A stretch of DNA of 64,000 nt from Diploscapter coronatus. Its lineage: Eukaryota > Nematoda > Chromadorea > Rhabditida > Rhabditidae. The stretch is from the NCBI GenBank assembly GCA_964036155.1, contig OZ038423.1, positions 21,467,249-21,531,248 of the forward strand, written 5' to 3'. Shown one piece after another: positions 19,701 to 32,891 of the stretch (the first letter of the stretch is position 1; each line of letters begins with the position of its first letter). The notes beneath the pieces are model-generated. The model was not told the DNA's origin. It saw nothing but the letters and a program-made list of their open reading frames with translations, and made no database searches. A program made the translations under genes and the position numbers.

Positions 19701-22700
19701 TTCGCCTCTCACCGTCCTCTGCTCGCCCTGGTGGACGCGACCTCGATGGAGCCGGACAGGCAGTACTGCACCGTCCGAGTCATCTCCCTGGCCTCCGGTT
19801 CGACCGTCGAAAACCTCAAATTCGACGAGCCCATTTGTGCATTACATACCTCTAATCAGTACGTTTTTATTTTAGAGATAGAACTTTTTCTTATCTTTGA
19901 AAAGAAGAACTACAGCAAACAGTTGTCGAATATACGATGTTATGAAGTTTCGTTCGTTTTTGAAGAAAAATAATATTTTCATTTCAGATTCCTCGTAGTT
20001 TCGCTAGTCACTAAGATAGTCGTTTTCAATTTGTGGGATTTGAGAGAAGTAGTGGAATTTCATAATGAATTGCAAATATGTGTATTTTCAGAATAGCAGC
20101 TTCAAAATAGCGTCGACTGTGGATGGCTGTCCGCCTTCTGTCGCCGTTTACGGAGAAATGCTCGCTTTCGCTGATACAAGGGTAAATTACGCTAATTTAT
20201 TAAAAAATTGTTATCCCTTTTTCTCTATGATATTTTTACCAAAATGACATTTATGAGATTCTATAAAATGCACATCTTATGTTTTTATCTCATTCTCTAA
20301 AAATATACTTATAACTTATTGTCCATAAACGAAATCTAGACATTTTGATACTTCACCCAGAAAAATAAGTAGTTGTGTAAAAACTCCTATCATTCATTCA
20401 TTTTTTAGTTGAATCCCGAGATTCTGAGCTGTGGCGGGTACAACCCCGAGAACGAGAAGAACCCGGACACCTACACAGAGCACGTTGTGTCTGCAATGAA
20501 GGCGTTCGGCAGAACGATGACTTCTCTGTCCGAATCTGTCTCGGGATCCAACCTATCCGTCCATTCCAAGGACATCGTGCATGGAGTCGTCAGTGTCGTT
20601 GATTTGTCCAAAGAGGTTGGATGTTTGTTTCTTTTTTTTTTATCAAAAATTATAGGTTTTTTGAATTGCTAAGTCCGAAATATCCAGGAATATGAATTTC
20701 TCAAAAATAAAAATCCTTAAGGAAATGAATTTCAGGACCCTTCAACGAGCAGAATCCTCCATTTCCTCGCGCACACCTCGCCTGTCTCATTCATCCAATT
20801 CTCCCCGGATGGTCGTCTTCTGCTAACAGCCAATGCAGCAGCCACAGTCTATCATCTCTTCCTTCTCCAACCACACCCAACCTCTCCCACTCTCGGGGCT
20901 GTGCAGCATCTCTACAAGCTGAAGAGGGGAAGTACTGCTGCTAAGGTAAGTTTTTTCAAACATAATTATTTTTTTGGCTCCTTGAATAAGGCATAGATGA
21001 TACATACTTTAAAAAGACAGACCTCGAGAAATTTATTAGAGATAGAGCATGTAGGCTGACTATGGTCTCAAAATGTGAGCCGTTGTGCTTATCACTTTGA
21101 GACCATGCCCTATCCCTATATCTGCTCACCCAAGTTTTACTTTGTCAGACCTGTCTTATGCAAGGAACCGATTTTATTCAATCAATTCTTTCTAGCTCTA
21201 CATCGAAAGATAAATAAGTACTGATGATGTCAATTATAAGAAATTCTTTACATAGAAAGGCAACTTTTTCAGGTCGTCTCTGCCTCCTTTTCCCTGGACT
21301 GTCGATGGCTGGCAGTCTCGACTAATCACGGCACTTGCCATATCTTCTCTGTCTGTCCGTTTGGAGGAAAACCCACTCAGAGGACGCACGGAGAGAATTT
21401 CACTAACAAGTAAGTTGAGGATATTTTCTATCGTTTTTAAAGAAATGATAATAATATCTATTTGGTAGTGATTTTATCCCGGAATATCCAAGTTTTCATC
21501 ATTCAAGATGTCGATATTTTATGCCTTCTTTCCAGAGAATCCCGTTTTCTGCGTTCAGCGGGTCTGGTTGACTCCTCTTCAGCAGATGCCCTGAACGGTT
21601 CGCGCAGTCGAACGGCCTCAGGCCAGGCAGCCTCGTCGCACTCGAGCATTCCCTCTCGAGAGCACATCTCTGCAGTCGGGGGCAATCGAGCACTCGCTCG
21701 TGCGTCCGGCAATCCACGAATCGGACCATTCCCTCCTCCAGTCGCGCTCTACGCTGTCGCTAAAATTCCGGTTGGTTTTTAACTCTGACATGCAAATAAC
21801 AAAGAAATGTAGATACCTGAATTTTATTTCGTCTCCTATAAAAGATAGTGTGACCTGAATTTTGAAATTAAAAAAAAATTAAACTCCTAAAATTCGAAAA
21901 AAAAATCCATTTATGATAGAAGAAGAACTTGTCAATTTAACAAGTTCATTTTCCAGGGCGAAAAATTCTCGGCTGACAATTTGACTGCGTGGGCGTTGGA
22001 CATCGCCTCGCCCCTGACGAGTGCGGGCGGAAAGAAGCAGCAGAAGACTATCGACGCGCCGCGTATCGCTGTCTCTTTCATGAATGGACCCAATCCGTCC
22101 AGTGCTAACACTATGGTAAACATTTGAATATTTGATTTTGGAAGAAAAAGTGATGTGGATTTATCGCGACTTCGCGATCAGGAGAAATAAGGTGTAGAGT
22201 GAGAAAAATGCTGTTCCACTCTATACACTATTTGTTTAGGTCGCAAAAAATCTGTTGCCAAAGAAAAACTTGGAAATTTCAGCTCCTGATTGCCCGAGAC
22301 GACGGAGTCGTGTGGGACTATGAGTTGCGACCGAAAATCGTGTCGGCAAAGAGCTCAGAAGATCCGCCAAAACTCGACATTGTCGCTAGGTTCACGAGAA
22401 CGCTGCAGAGGTAAATAATTTTCCGAAACAAAAAATCTTGCCTGAACTCGAGAATTTTGCGGGTTCTTGCGAATTTCTTTCATTTTCATGGATGGTATAG
22501 GAAAAGTGCAATTAAACTTCAGACAACAGAATTTTATTGTACAGTGGCGCACGAAACGTTAGAGCAATGTTTGATATTTGATGATTTTCATTCGCCATTG
22601 TATGTTGCCATTTCCTCTCTAAAAGCTTATATTTGCAGAACAAAGAACAACTCGGACATTCGCACTCCCCTGCAACAGGGCAGTCCTTTGATGGCGTGGG

Positions 22701-24013
22701 GCACGGACGACAGCGACAAGCGGAGGCAGACGAGTGGAGACGATTCCTGGGTCTCGAAGATCGAAATCACCACCTACAGCGGGCCTGCGAGGCGACTCTG
22801 GACTGGACCGCAGTTCACTTTCTTCGTCTACAATGAGGAGGACAGTGCTGTGCTGGTAAGAAAATCTAAATCTAAATATTCTTCTCATTTTACCTTGAAA
22901 TATTCAAAAAAGAACCTGTGATCTCTTCAAAACTTATATCAGCGACAGGAAGAATCTAAATTCCTGAAATTTCGAAGTTATTTGAAAAGTTTCTCTTCAT
23001 AAGACTACAATTTCCTCATTTAAATTTTTGATAGAAGAGTAAAATGACATGATTTATGAGGTATCAGAAAGATCTCTAAACCTTTTCAACTGTGTTCAGA
23101 TGAGTCCTGCAATCGATTCCGGTTCCAAACATTCCGTGTCGGGCAAGAAGTCCATTCCCGTTGTCGTCGATTCATCTAGCTGCCAAAATGCTTCCGGCGG
23201 TAAAATTGAAAGAAGTTTCATCAATTAATTCATTTTCATTTTGCAGGAACTCCAGTCGACGCTATTCGAATTGAGTGCGGTTCTTACACCAGTCAGGTAA
23301 TATTTTTCTTCTAAAAATAAAAGAAAATTAATTGGTAATTTTCAGAATTCGCTGGCAGCAATGAACGAACCATCGACTGACATCAGTCAGAAGATCGCAG
23401 ACGCAATGCGCGACTTGGCCACCACGGCTGTGGCGGACAAGGACAAACATGCTGAGGTGAGAAAGCTATGTTTTCATAACTATGAAGAGAAATTGCGTCT
23501 AATTTAGCAAGGGGATAATTGTATCTTCTTGGTGACATTGAAAACGATATAATTTTAATTCTTCATAAAAATGGAGAAAATTCATCTGCGAAATTTTCCT
23601 TTCAAACGCAATTTTCTTGTCTTTCTTTTACATATTTTGAGAGGAAGATATTCACTTGAAAGGATTGCACCTTGCAACTTTCTTCGTTTATATATAATTT
23701 GCTGGGTACGTGTAGAATGAAACTACATACTTTTTAATATCAATATTTACAGACGAATAGTCTGGACGAATTCTACGACACTCACTCTCCCAGTCGAGAG
23801 CAGGCGAATCGAATTGTGACCGCGCACCTGGCCGCGGCAGCTGCAGGACAGCCCTCCCCGCCCCTTCCCGCTTCCTCTGCAACATCCACAGCAGTCCCCT
23901 CAGCGTCCAGGAGGAAAAACATTCCCAACAATGACCAGGACAACGTTTCGGATGACAGCAGCGACAGTAAGCATGAGGAGGAAGATGAATTGATGCAATT
24001 CGACGATTTTTAA
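16792..24013 (+). CDS. BCAS3 / rudhira homologue (WD-repeat autophagy and cytoskeleton factor)
   Basis: Twenty-one exons join in frame to 1026 codons: 16792-16896, 17662-17781, 18003-18293, 18517-18656, 19176-19297, 19341-19414, 19541-19644, 19700-19858, 19988-20048, 20092-20181, 20409-20615, 20736-20945, 21273-21409, 21536-21770, 21957-22115, 22283-22410, 22639-22855, 23100-23199, 23247-23296, 23346-23456, 23753-24013. Residues 1-220 are a low-complexity N-terminus rich in Gln, Pro and Ser. The WD-repeat body follows (LHVILTGLARGYQLWTVG; HFLAHTSPVSFIQFSPDGR; SLDCRWLAVSTNHGTCHIFS). The family's C-terminal block is near 720-760 (SWVSKIEITTYSGPARRLW, GPQFTF). The tail is acidic. Human BCAS3 is about 930 residues; the extra length is mainly N-terminal. 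In animals BCAS3 works with PHAF1 at phagophores and binds cytoskeletal filaments. An ATG at 16801 could also serve as start. No competing family fits. Confidence 0.93.
20980..21175. repeat. Imperfect inverted repeat (foldback element) in BCAS3 intron
   Basis: In the intron after 20945, GGCTCCTTGAATAAGGC pairs with GCTTATGCAAGGAACC about 190 bases on. Inside, ATGGTCTCAAAATG pairs with CACTTTGAGACCAT, and AGATAGAGCATG is mirrored by CATGCCCTATCCCT. This looks like an old MITE. No clear target duplication was seen. Confidence 0.5.
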
Positions 24014-25700
24014 GCGTCATTTTATTTAGATTTAGAACAGAAATGCGATTTTTGCAAATTTGACCATTTTATTCTGAAATAACAATTTAGAAAAATATAA
24101 TTCCCCAAAATTTGGAATATTAGAATACCAGTTTGAGTGATCTTCATAAAGTACGAATTAGATGTTTAAATTTGTAAAAATCACCCATCAATCACACAAA
24201 TATGACTACCTTTCGTCTCTTATGTTTTGTAAATTCTGTAATTATTTTTAAAAATTATAGCCTTAAACGCGGTTTTTCTCACCCTAAAAAGTAGTTTTAA
24301 CGCTGACATTTTCTAGTATTTATCTTCGAAAAACAAAAGTTTTTGCTAAATATGGGATTTTGAATCAACCCGAAACGCAGTCGCTAGTTCGCTTTTACTC
24401 TTCCATTTTCTCGCTCCGGTAGCTTTTAGCTTTGAATTCATATCTCGAGATTCCCCCGTAACTGAATGTATTTTCACAAATAATTCGATAAAGCGGTTGA
24501 TTTGCAAAAATTGAAATAAATCGAAAACGAACATTTCAATTTTCGCAGACCAAGCATTCTTTCTTTCAGTTGACTTGGTGTATGTAAATAGTTGCAAAAC
24601 AGATAAAGCAAAAACGACAAAAATATTCGGTAGCTGGGAAAGTCGGAGTTTTCATATCAATTTGTGTTTCCGAATTAAAAAAACTATGGAAACTTCGATT
24701 TGCCCATTTTTAGATTCGCGCAACAAATTTTAGTCTTACTTTCCGACATTATGAACCCTGTCTTTGACGAAAATTATAATAACGATTTATGTAAAATGTC
24801 ATAAACTCAGTGATAAGCCCTAGCCTAATTTGGATGTTTTTTAAGACTTGCTATAAATTGAAAAATGCAAAAGGTCGCTTGATGCGAATAAAAAACAATG
24901 CGTAGTAGTTGATTTTCTCACTTATTAGCTTATTTTTCCCCTTCCAATTCGATATTCTATTATTTTGTGCAGAAATTTTGCACAATTATAAATTGTGTCG
25001 TCTAAATTATGTTTCAGATTTTTTCCTAGAAAATTTGAATCTGAAGCACAATTATAAGGTTTTAGATAGTATTTTTGCATTTCATTATTCTTCTTCTAAT
25101 TATTTTTTCCAATTAAAAATACTCATTCTCTGCCAGCCTTATTCAATTAAAGCGTCAAACGATATGTATGAAATACTCCTCTTTTCTAAACGGTGGTAAC
25201 GAATTTTCTTCAATCAGAACCTTAGCCTCTAAATTTTTGTCTCCTCTTTGAGTTTTCAAGGGAAACTATTCAATTTCAATTGTGCGTATTGTACTAAATT
25301 GAATAAAATAATAAATTTATAAAAAAAATTACACCTATTTCTTGGAATTTTTCTATTCAACAAAATGTTTAAACAATAACCCGTAAAAAATTGACAGATT
25401 TTTTAAAGAACGATTTGTTTAAATTAAGAATCCGTTCTTAAAAGACTTTAAAAATGTATACATAAATTTAATACATTTTTATGTACACCGATGATAAAAG
25501 GAATGAAAATTATCTCTGAATAAGTGCATGTTTTAGATGTCCGAAGCTAGTTTGCACATTTTTTATCCTCAACTCTAAAATTTGTATAAACCTGTTTGAC
25601 AAATCGTAAAGCACTTATTCAGAGAATTTCATTAGAAGTGAAAAGTACGAGATTTTTCGCGAAGTTTAAAGTCATGAAAAGGGATATCGAAAAAACTATT
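24014..25700. other. Intergenic region between convergent genes
   Basis: Very AT-rich spacer downstream of both the BCAS3 homologue (+) and the next gene (-), which converge on it. It will hold both 3' untranslated regions; several AATAAA-like words occur (for example near 25305). I see no coding exon on either strand. Confidence 0.6.
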
Positions 25701-28700
25701 TTACTTTGTGATTTGCTCGACGCCCGCATTGCAGTCGATCTCGAGTCGACGCATCAGGCATCGCAAGTGCAGGTCCAAGAGGCACGTGTCCGGGTTGTTG
25801 TGCTTCGCCTGGAATAATTTTAAAAAGTAATTTTCAAGCTTTGGAAAGTTATTCTTCATTTTATAAAATTAAACTCCAGAAACAATAGACTGACCAGATC
25901 TTTCTTGTGCATGACGAGTCGGATCATCAGATTGGAAACGTCTTGTTTGGGGAGGGACTTGACGAGGTCTGCAGTCAGGGCCATGTCTAGCATGTGGTAG
26001 AATGCACACAGACTGTCCACGTCGCCATTGTTCCTCTGAAAAGCACGTATACAATTTCACAAGATAAATGACACTGGTTGCGATTTCTGTCTCTAATCAT
26101 TTTATTGTATGATAAAGACTATTAGCATGATTTTTCACGTGAATTCAAAATCATACCGGCGAGAAAATCTCGATTGCATCTGGGAGCATCTCGACGCACT
26201 CTTTGAAGTAGGCCTCGTTGAGCTTAGGAATCGAGTTCTGCTGAAATATAAAAATTCAGATGAAAAAGAACTAGTGTAAAGCCTCAAATTAAAAAATTGC
26301 AATAATTTTTTTACGAAAACCAATTTTGCGCTAAAGTTGGTATGGCAGCTTTTTTTAACTTTAACCCACTTCTTTGATCACTTAAAGACGGGATGTCACT
26401 TCTTTGAGTTGGGTTCGGGCTACACTGAATTGATCCGCCAACTACCTTGAATAGAAAATTCAAAACTAGCCTTTTCATTGTCGATGGCGCATTCTCCCCG
26501 CTCAGTGAAGTGAATGAGCACGGAGACGAGCAGCAGCAGACACAGCGAGTCGTGGATGCAGCAGACTCGCAGCTGCTGCAGGTTGAAACGCAGAGCCACC
26601 AAGTGATCTAAATTGGTCAAATAAAACCTACATATCAGATAGTAATCAATCACTTGGGGTACAAAAATTTGCACATCTTCCAATTTTATATTTGTTTTCA
26701 ACACATATTGATAAGGAAAAATTAGAAGAGGAATATGCCGAGTTCCAAATTACGTATCTATCGAAAAAAAATTTCTTACCCGAAATCAGCACGAAGATCT
26801 CGGAGAATTTGAGCATTAGATCAAGAATGTCATCGGTACTGTTGAAAATCTGCAAGAAATCAAGGAAAAAATATCTGTATCCGAAATTAGCATACATTCT
26901 TGATGGCAGTCTGCGTTACAGAAGCGGAAGGTAGACATCTAGGCATGTTGCGGGTGATCTTGAGGACGGCGTAGAGCAGGAAGGAACGCTCAGTGTTGGT
27001 CAGGCGCGACAGCGACAGACCGCCGTAGATTGTCAGCACGCGGGATATCTGCAAGAAAAGGGAGTTTTAATGGTTTTTTAGAATAATTGAAAACTGCACA
27101 GATGGGGGTATTTGGCATTGCTATTCGGAAATTCAGAATAAACTGCAGCAATACATTGAGACAAGAAACATGGGCAACATAGAATTTGGATGTAAGATAA
27201 GTCATCCATCTTTTTCTACACTATTTCTCCATGCTTTGTGTATCGAAGTTTCGAGGTTTCCATGTTATCACTTCTTCATAAATGAAAAATTTTGCTGATA
27301 TTTCGAAAAACAATAAATTTTAATAGAGTTCGAAAGGAGATTGAATGAATCATATGTGCACATAATGAAATGCTAACAATAAGAAATTAGGAACAAATCA
27401 ATTCTTCGAACCTGCGTGGGCATGTCCCTGACGAACTCGGCCTTGGACGTTTGCCGAGTGCATCTGGCGAGTCTGTCGCGGATGTAGGCATCCTGACGCG
27501 GGAAGATCTCTCCGCTCGGTAGCAGATCAGAGGGCCTGCAGCGAGCCGCGTGAGCCAGCCAGGCTATCAACTAGAAAAATACTATATTGGATCATTTGAT
27601 AGGAAAAATTGTCATTATTTCCAAAATACACTGCAAACTGCAATAGCAGCATCACATTACGAAATTACATTTCCATACAGTTGCTATTGAAAAAATGATG
27701 CGCATATGTCTAGACGATTTTGAAAACATGAGCAAGAAACGGATGAAATTATTTATGCTCCATTTTCATGTTTTAGCAAATTATATCGCTTCTTTCTACT
27801 CATCTCAAAGTATAAGTTTAGAATAAGGAACTAACCACATCGAAACACGGCTCCTTCGAGTCTTCCTTGTAATACTCCTCCAATCCACGCTTGAACAGAG
27901 CTGAATCAAGAAGAAGTATAATTTTCGAAAAAAAAAAGAATAATGCTGATTTGTTTAAAATTTCATAAATAGCGAAAATTTACCGCTGGATTGACTGGTG
28001 GGTCTGATGAGAGCGTGCTCAATTAGCGACAATTGCATATCCTCTTTCTCTTCTGGTTTCGACTTCGAACTCGATTCGCCCTTCTTCGGAGAAGACTGAT
28101 CTAAATTAGAAATTTGGCAATTTGAGAGAAAAATCACGATGATAGATGAGTTTAGAATGGAAACACCATCAAAATTTTTGATTTACAAAAACTATTTATT
28201 ATTTGTGATGATAGCATTTCTCTTAATATTGCAAATGGGTTTGAAATGGAAAAGGCTACCCAAATATTTGGCGTGTCCAATGGGGATGTCGAATTTGCCC
28301 CTGCCGCCATTGAAATTTTTTGTCTTGCCAAAGTGGACCTTGTCCTTGCAGAGTCGCTTGAACTCCTCATCATTTCCAACGAACTCCATCGCTTCTTTGA
28401 TCTCGTCCTCTCCAATCGAAAGCCTGAATTTGAAAACTAGTGACCGAAAAATGATGTTTCAAAACATTTTTTAGGATACAAAAATTCTATTTCATAAACA
28501 CCAATTTTCATAGCTAATTTTTCCCAACCAAGAAAATTTTCATTACCTTTCTTCGAAGTTGGAAGGAGTGGGCTCATCTGCATCGTCCTCCTCCAGAAGC
28601 TGACTCACATTTGGCAGAGAGAAGCACTCGTCAAAAGCCTGGGATTCTGAATTTAATTTATAATTTATTTATTGAAAGTGAATTTGAAAATGTCTACCTG

Positions 28701-28806
28701 CATCTCCTTTGTTCAAGGTTGGTTGTGCCATTTGCCTGGCAGACGACGCCTTCAGTTCAGAGAACAGCTCGTCCGAATCAATCACCACTTTCTTTCGAGA
28801 GGCCAT
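25701..28806 (-). CDS. Alpha-helical protein of uncertain family (weakly SLF2-like)
   Basis: Twelve exons join in frame to 468 residues: 28806-28698, 28646-28547, 28423-28260, 28100-27984, 27900-27836, 27570-27412, 27048-26896, 26849-26780, 26607-26471, 26240-26157, 26035-25895, 25808-25701. The start is MASRKKVVIDSDELFSEL; residues 1-165 are acidic and Ser/Lys-rich, probably flexible. From about 165 to the end it is predicted helical throughout, with hydrophobic segments such as CFDVLIAWLAHAARCR, ISRVLTIYGGLSL and DSLCLLLLVSVLIHF, like a HEAT-type or other alpha solenoid. The order of an L-x-WL segment followed by an E-x-LL-x-LKI segment recalls SLF2/FAM178, the SMC5/6-loading factor, but the likeness is faint and from memory. 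The intron after 26471 must start with GC (AAG/GCTAGT), because a nearby GT donor breaks the frame. Same strand as the succinyl-CoA ligase gene upstream, 1.2 kb away. Confidence 0.82.
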
Positions 28807-30028
28807 CTCCGATTCTTGCCCAGATCTAAACTTGTTAATTTCAAAAATTCGAACGATACAAAATTTCTGAATTTATAGCCTCCCGTAAAATTCACCAATT
28901 GTGAAATTCATTAGTTTTTCCTCTTCTTTATATTCCTTAGATCTAAACCTTAGTCAATTTTACAAATGGTAGTCATCGTGAACTGGCGAATTTAACAAGA
29001 AGCCTGAGTTTACCGATCGAAAAATTTAGATAACTTCAGACATCCAAAAATAAAATTTCACGCAAGTAAACATAAAATCACAATGTTAGAGATATGAAAT
29101 GCTGTCAAAGCATAAAAATATTCTTTAAAAACTCATCTAAAATTTCAAATTATTTATTTTCTTTACGATCACGATTCGTGAAAATGAAATAATAAGTCAG
29201 AAATGGAAGAATGTATATTTTACTCGAAAAGGTAAAATCAAATCGAAAGGTGAAATGATAAGAGATAGAAGAATAGATAGTGGCAATGCACATTTGCTAG
29301 GAAAGATGAGACAACTGATCAGACTTGATGTTGTTTTTTTTAGGAAAAAACAAACCGAGTTTTGACAAGAACTAAATGGCCAATTTGGCGGATCTCAACG
29401 GGGAGGTTGGGGGATTTTTGGCATAGAATATCCTCGAATGGAAAAAGTATTATTTTCAAATGAATAAATCTCCATTTATCCCATATTCAAAATTTTCTTC
29501 TGAAAATGATAAACGATAAAAATAAGGCAAAATAAGAATAGAGCACTATCTCTAAAAGAACCAGTTGATAAGATAATTACTTCCTCAGCACGATACCTTA
29601 CTATGGAGTACAGCTGAAACTAGGCTCTATAAAATATACTTTCCTGGATAAAAAAATCTTTTTCATAAATAAAATTTGTACTTTACACTAGAACTAATCG
29701 AAAAAAAAGTCGAATAAAATTAGCGAAATCGTGTTTATTCGTTCCATTTGAAACTAGCTAATGAAAATGGATCAAAAATTGCTCAATTAAAAAAATAAAA
29801 TAAAATTGAGACGAACTTTCGACAAATTTCTCCGAGAATTCTGTCGCATTTTCTAGAGAACTTGGCAGAAAATTGTGAGGTTTTGTTCTACTTGAAACAA
29901 TTCATCATTAAAGTGTAAATTTTGAAAAATTAAATTTTACTTGAATTTGGAATTTCTATAAATAGCGTGTAAAAATTGAAAGCCCTCACATCTTGCAAAG
30001 TTGTTTCCAGAATTGAGCACAGAATGGA
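28807..30028. other. Intergenic spacer between two minus-strand genes
   Basis: About 1.2 kb of AT-rich DNA between the stop of the succinyl-CoA ligase gene and the start of the helical-protein gene, both on the minus strand. A leader splice acceptor (AAGTTTAG) lies about 22 bases before the downstream ATG. I see no exon or RNA gene. Confidence 0.55.
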
Positions 30029-32891
30029 TTAGACGTTACTGAGGAGTTCTTTGGCGATGGTAATGCCGAGTTTGGCAGGCGAATCGGTCACAACCACTCC
30101 GGCTGACTTCAGGGCCTCGATCTTGTCCCCGGCCGTGCCTTTGCCTCCCGAAATGATCGCACCTGAATAAGGAAATAAAAGCACTTATATAGTAGAGAAA
30201 CTGTTCGACTTTTTGTTATATGGACTAAAGTATTTTGCAAGGAATGAGTGGCTATAGAAATCGAAGAATATGAATAGTAAATTTAGTCTAATTTTTACAA
30301 CTAAATATATTAGATTAAGAAAAGTCTGAGAAATTATAATGCATCGGGTTTCTTGAATTTCCTATCTATAGAAATGAAAAGAAGAGCTCGAAACTTTACC
30401 AATAATAAATAATTTGTCAATTTCTTTTCACGTTTTTGATCAGCAAAAACCCTATATTAGCCTCTGTATATTTGAAATACTTACCAGCGTGTCCCATTCT
30501 ACGTCCGGGAGGAGCTGTCAGACCTGCGATGAACGAAACCACGGGCTTCGCTGATTTTCCCTTCAAGTAGAATTAAATCATACTCGGGAGAAAATAAACT
30601 AAAGTCTCACGCTATTGTTATCCTTGAGGAATTGAGCAGCCTCTTCCTCGGCAGATCCACCGATTTCTCCGATCAGAATGATGCCTGGAATAATAAATCA
30701 TCAATTTTTTATTATTTTAGATACTTGGTTGTATCCCTATGAGAATAAATTTGCTAATAAAAGTAGAAAATGTAAAGATTTCATTATAACTTGGCAGACG
30801 AATGAGCTACTGATACGAATTACTTTGAAGTGCAATAATTCTCTCGGTGATGATTTCTGTGACAAGTCAGATCCCATCTAGCGACTTATTATTTCCGAAC
30901 CTAGTTTGAAAAACGAACCTTTAGTTTCATTGTCCTCGAGGAACACCCTTAGACAGTCGATGAAATTGGTTCCATTGAAGGGGTCGCCTCCGATACCGAC
31001 GCAGAGCGTCTGGCCCAGACCTGTCAGCGTCGTCTGGTGCACTGCTTCGTAGGTCAAAGTGCCGGAGCGAGACACTACTCCCACAATTCCCTATAAAATG
31101 AAAACTCATCTTTGATTCTTGCAAAGCAAAAAGTGATGCAACATTCAATATGATTTTTGATAAAATTAATGAATCTGAAAGAAGTTAGTGGAAAAGTTTG
31201 CAAAACTGAGAAAGGATATTCATACCCTCTTATGAATGTGTCCAGGCATGATGCCGATTTTGCACTGTTCAGCCGAGATGATTCCAGGGCAATTGGGTCC
31301 CACCAATCGGGTCTTGTTCTGCTTCACCAGACGACTTTTCACACGCACCATGTCCTCAAGATTAGAGGTTAAAAATACGTTTTCTCAAAATAAAATTGTG
31401 AACGAGTTTTTTCCAGAATTTTTACAAGTGCAAAAGTTGAATTAGCGTTTTGCTTCGAAAGAGACTTATAAAGATTTTCCCTTTTTCTTGAAATAGCTCT
31501 AATGTGTCATTATAAAGAATGAGAGACTTTCGAATGAGTAAATAAGATTCCTACATGTTGTGGAATGCCCTCCGTGATGCAAACGACAAGGGGAATCTCC
31601 GCATCGATGGCCTCGTCGATGGCGGCTGCGGCTCCAGATGCGGGCACGTAGATCACTGAGGCATCTGCGCCGGTCTTCTCGCGAGCCTGCAAAACCAACC
31701 ATAAGCAACAGACTTGGAAAATTTCGAACCGCAGTTAACCGCATGAAAAGCGACAGTATGTGTTATCGAGAGACGGAAAGAAGACATGTGCTTTTTCCTC
31801 TCGATTAGGCATACCATTTCGTTTCAGAAAGGCAAGAATCAAGCTTTTATCTTCAAAATGAATTTTAAGAATAAAAAATGTCTCTAAAATATCCCTCTTA
31901 TAGCAATTCCAGAAAACGGAATAAAGAAAAATTAAGAAGAAAATTGCAACCTGTTTGACATCCCTGAAGACGGGCAGTCCCATGTGAGTGCTGCCCTCCT
32001 TCTTCGCATTCACTCCGCCGACCACTTTCGTCCCGTATTCAAGCATCTGCTTTCCATGGAAACTGCCCTAAACTCCGATCATTTTATTTACAAATCGATG
32101 GTTTCAATTTGAAAATGTTCGAATTCCATGTTTCTTTACTTTCATTTGGACATGAAGGAAAGATAAGCGCCACTTTCAAAAACCGAATGAAATATCAGAT
32201 TTCATTTTGATGAAAATGTTCAAGAAGACAATTTTAAAGGAAGGTTTTTAATAAATTCTATTCATTTCTATCAGTTTGCCTTCTTCAAATTATAAATCTT
32301 GCCTGCTTTCCAGTGAATCCCTGGATGATGACTTTGGTGTCCTTGTTGATTCGCAGATTGTTGTACGTGTCTGCATACGACGAGGCGCAGCGAGAGCCTG
32401 CAAATTCATTCTTCACTTTCCTCTTTGAAATGCTAATTAGAAAACCTCAAGAGAATAGTCGCACAAAATCAACTACTTTACTTTTTCAAAATTTTCTAAA
32501 CTATTGTGGACGTTTGATTCCTTGATGAAAATGAAAAATAACGTATTTCATACGGACAAAAATGAACACGTGCATTGTTGCACAGTTCCTCTTTCTCTCT
32601 TTTCTCAACTCCTTCTATTACCAAGTCCGTGAGGCAATATGCATATTCATAATGCACACTAGTATATTTTTACGCGTGCAAAAAATGCATTATTTTCATT
32701 TTGATCAAATTATCGAACTTCGACAAGAGGTAAAAAGAGAAATGAAAGGAGTCAAATAACTGTTTCTACAAAAAATATTTTTCCTTGGCATGATCGATTG
32801 CTATTTTCAAAATTAAGCAAAAAATAAAGTTCACAAGATAGAACCAACCGAGTTGAACGACGGCGAGCCGGAGTCGACTGGAAGCGAGCAT
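30029..32891 (-). CDS. Succinyl-CoA ligase [ADP/GDP-forming] subunit alpha, mitochondrial
   Basis: Citric-acid-cycle enzyme of the mitochondrial matrix: it converts succinyl-CoA to succinate with formation of ATP or GTP, as a heterodimer with a beta subunit. Nine exons give 323 residues: 32891-32849, 32397-32303, 32067-31951, 31686-31555, 31354-31226, 31090-30919, 30684-30611, 30560-30485, 30162-30029. The first about 20 residues ([18 protein letters not shown]) are Arg/Leu/Ser-rich, as a mitochondrial presequence should be. Family signatures are intact: [14 protein letters not shown] (CoA binding), [79 protein letters not shown], and [18 protein letters not shown] with the His that becomes phosphorylated. 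The intron after 32303 starts with GC (CAG/GCAAGA), and the exon at 31354 follows a GAG acceptor. A leader splice acceptor (AATTTCAG) lies about 40 bases before the ATG. Confidence 0.97.
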
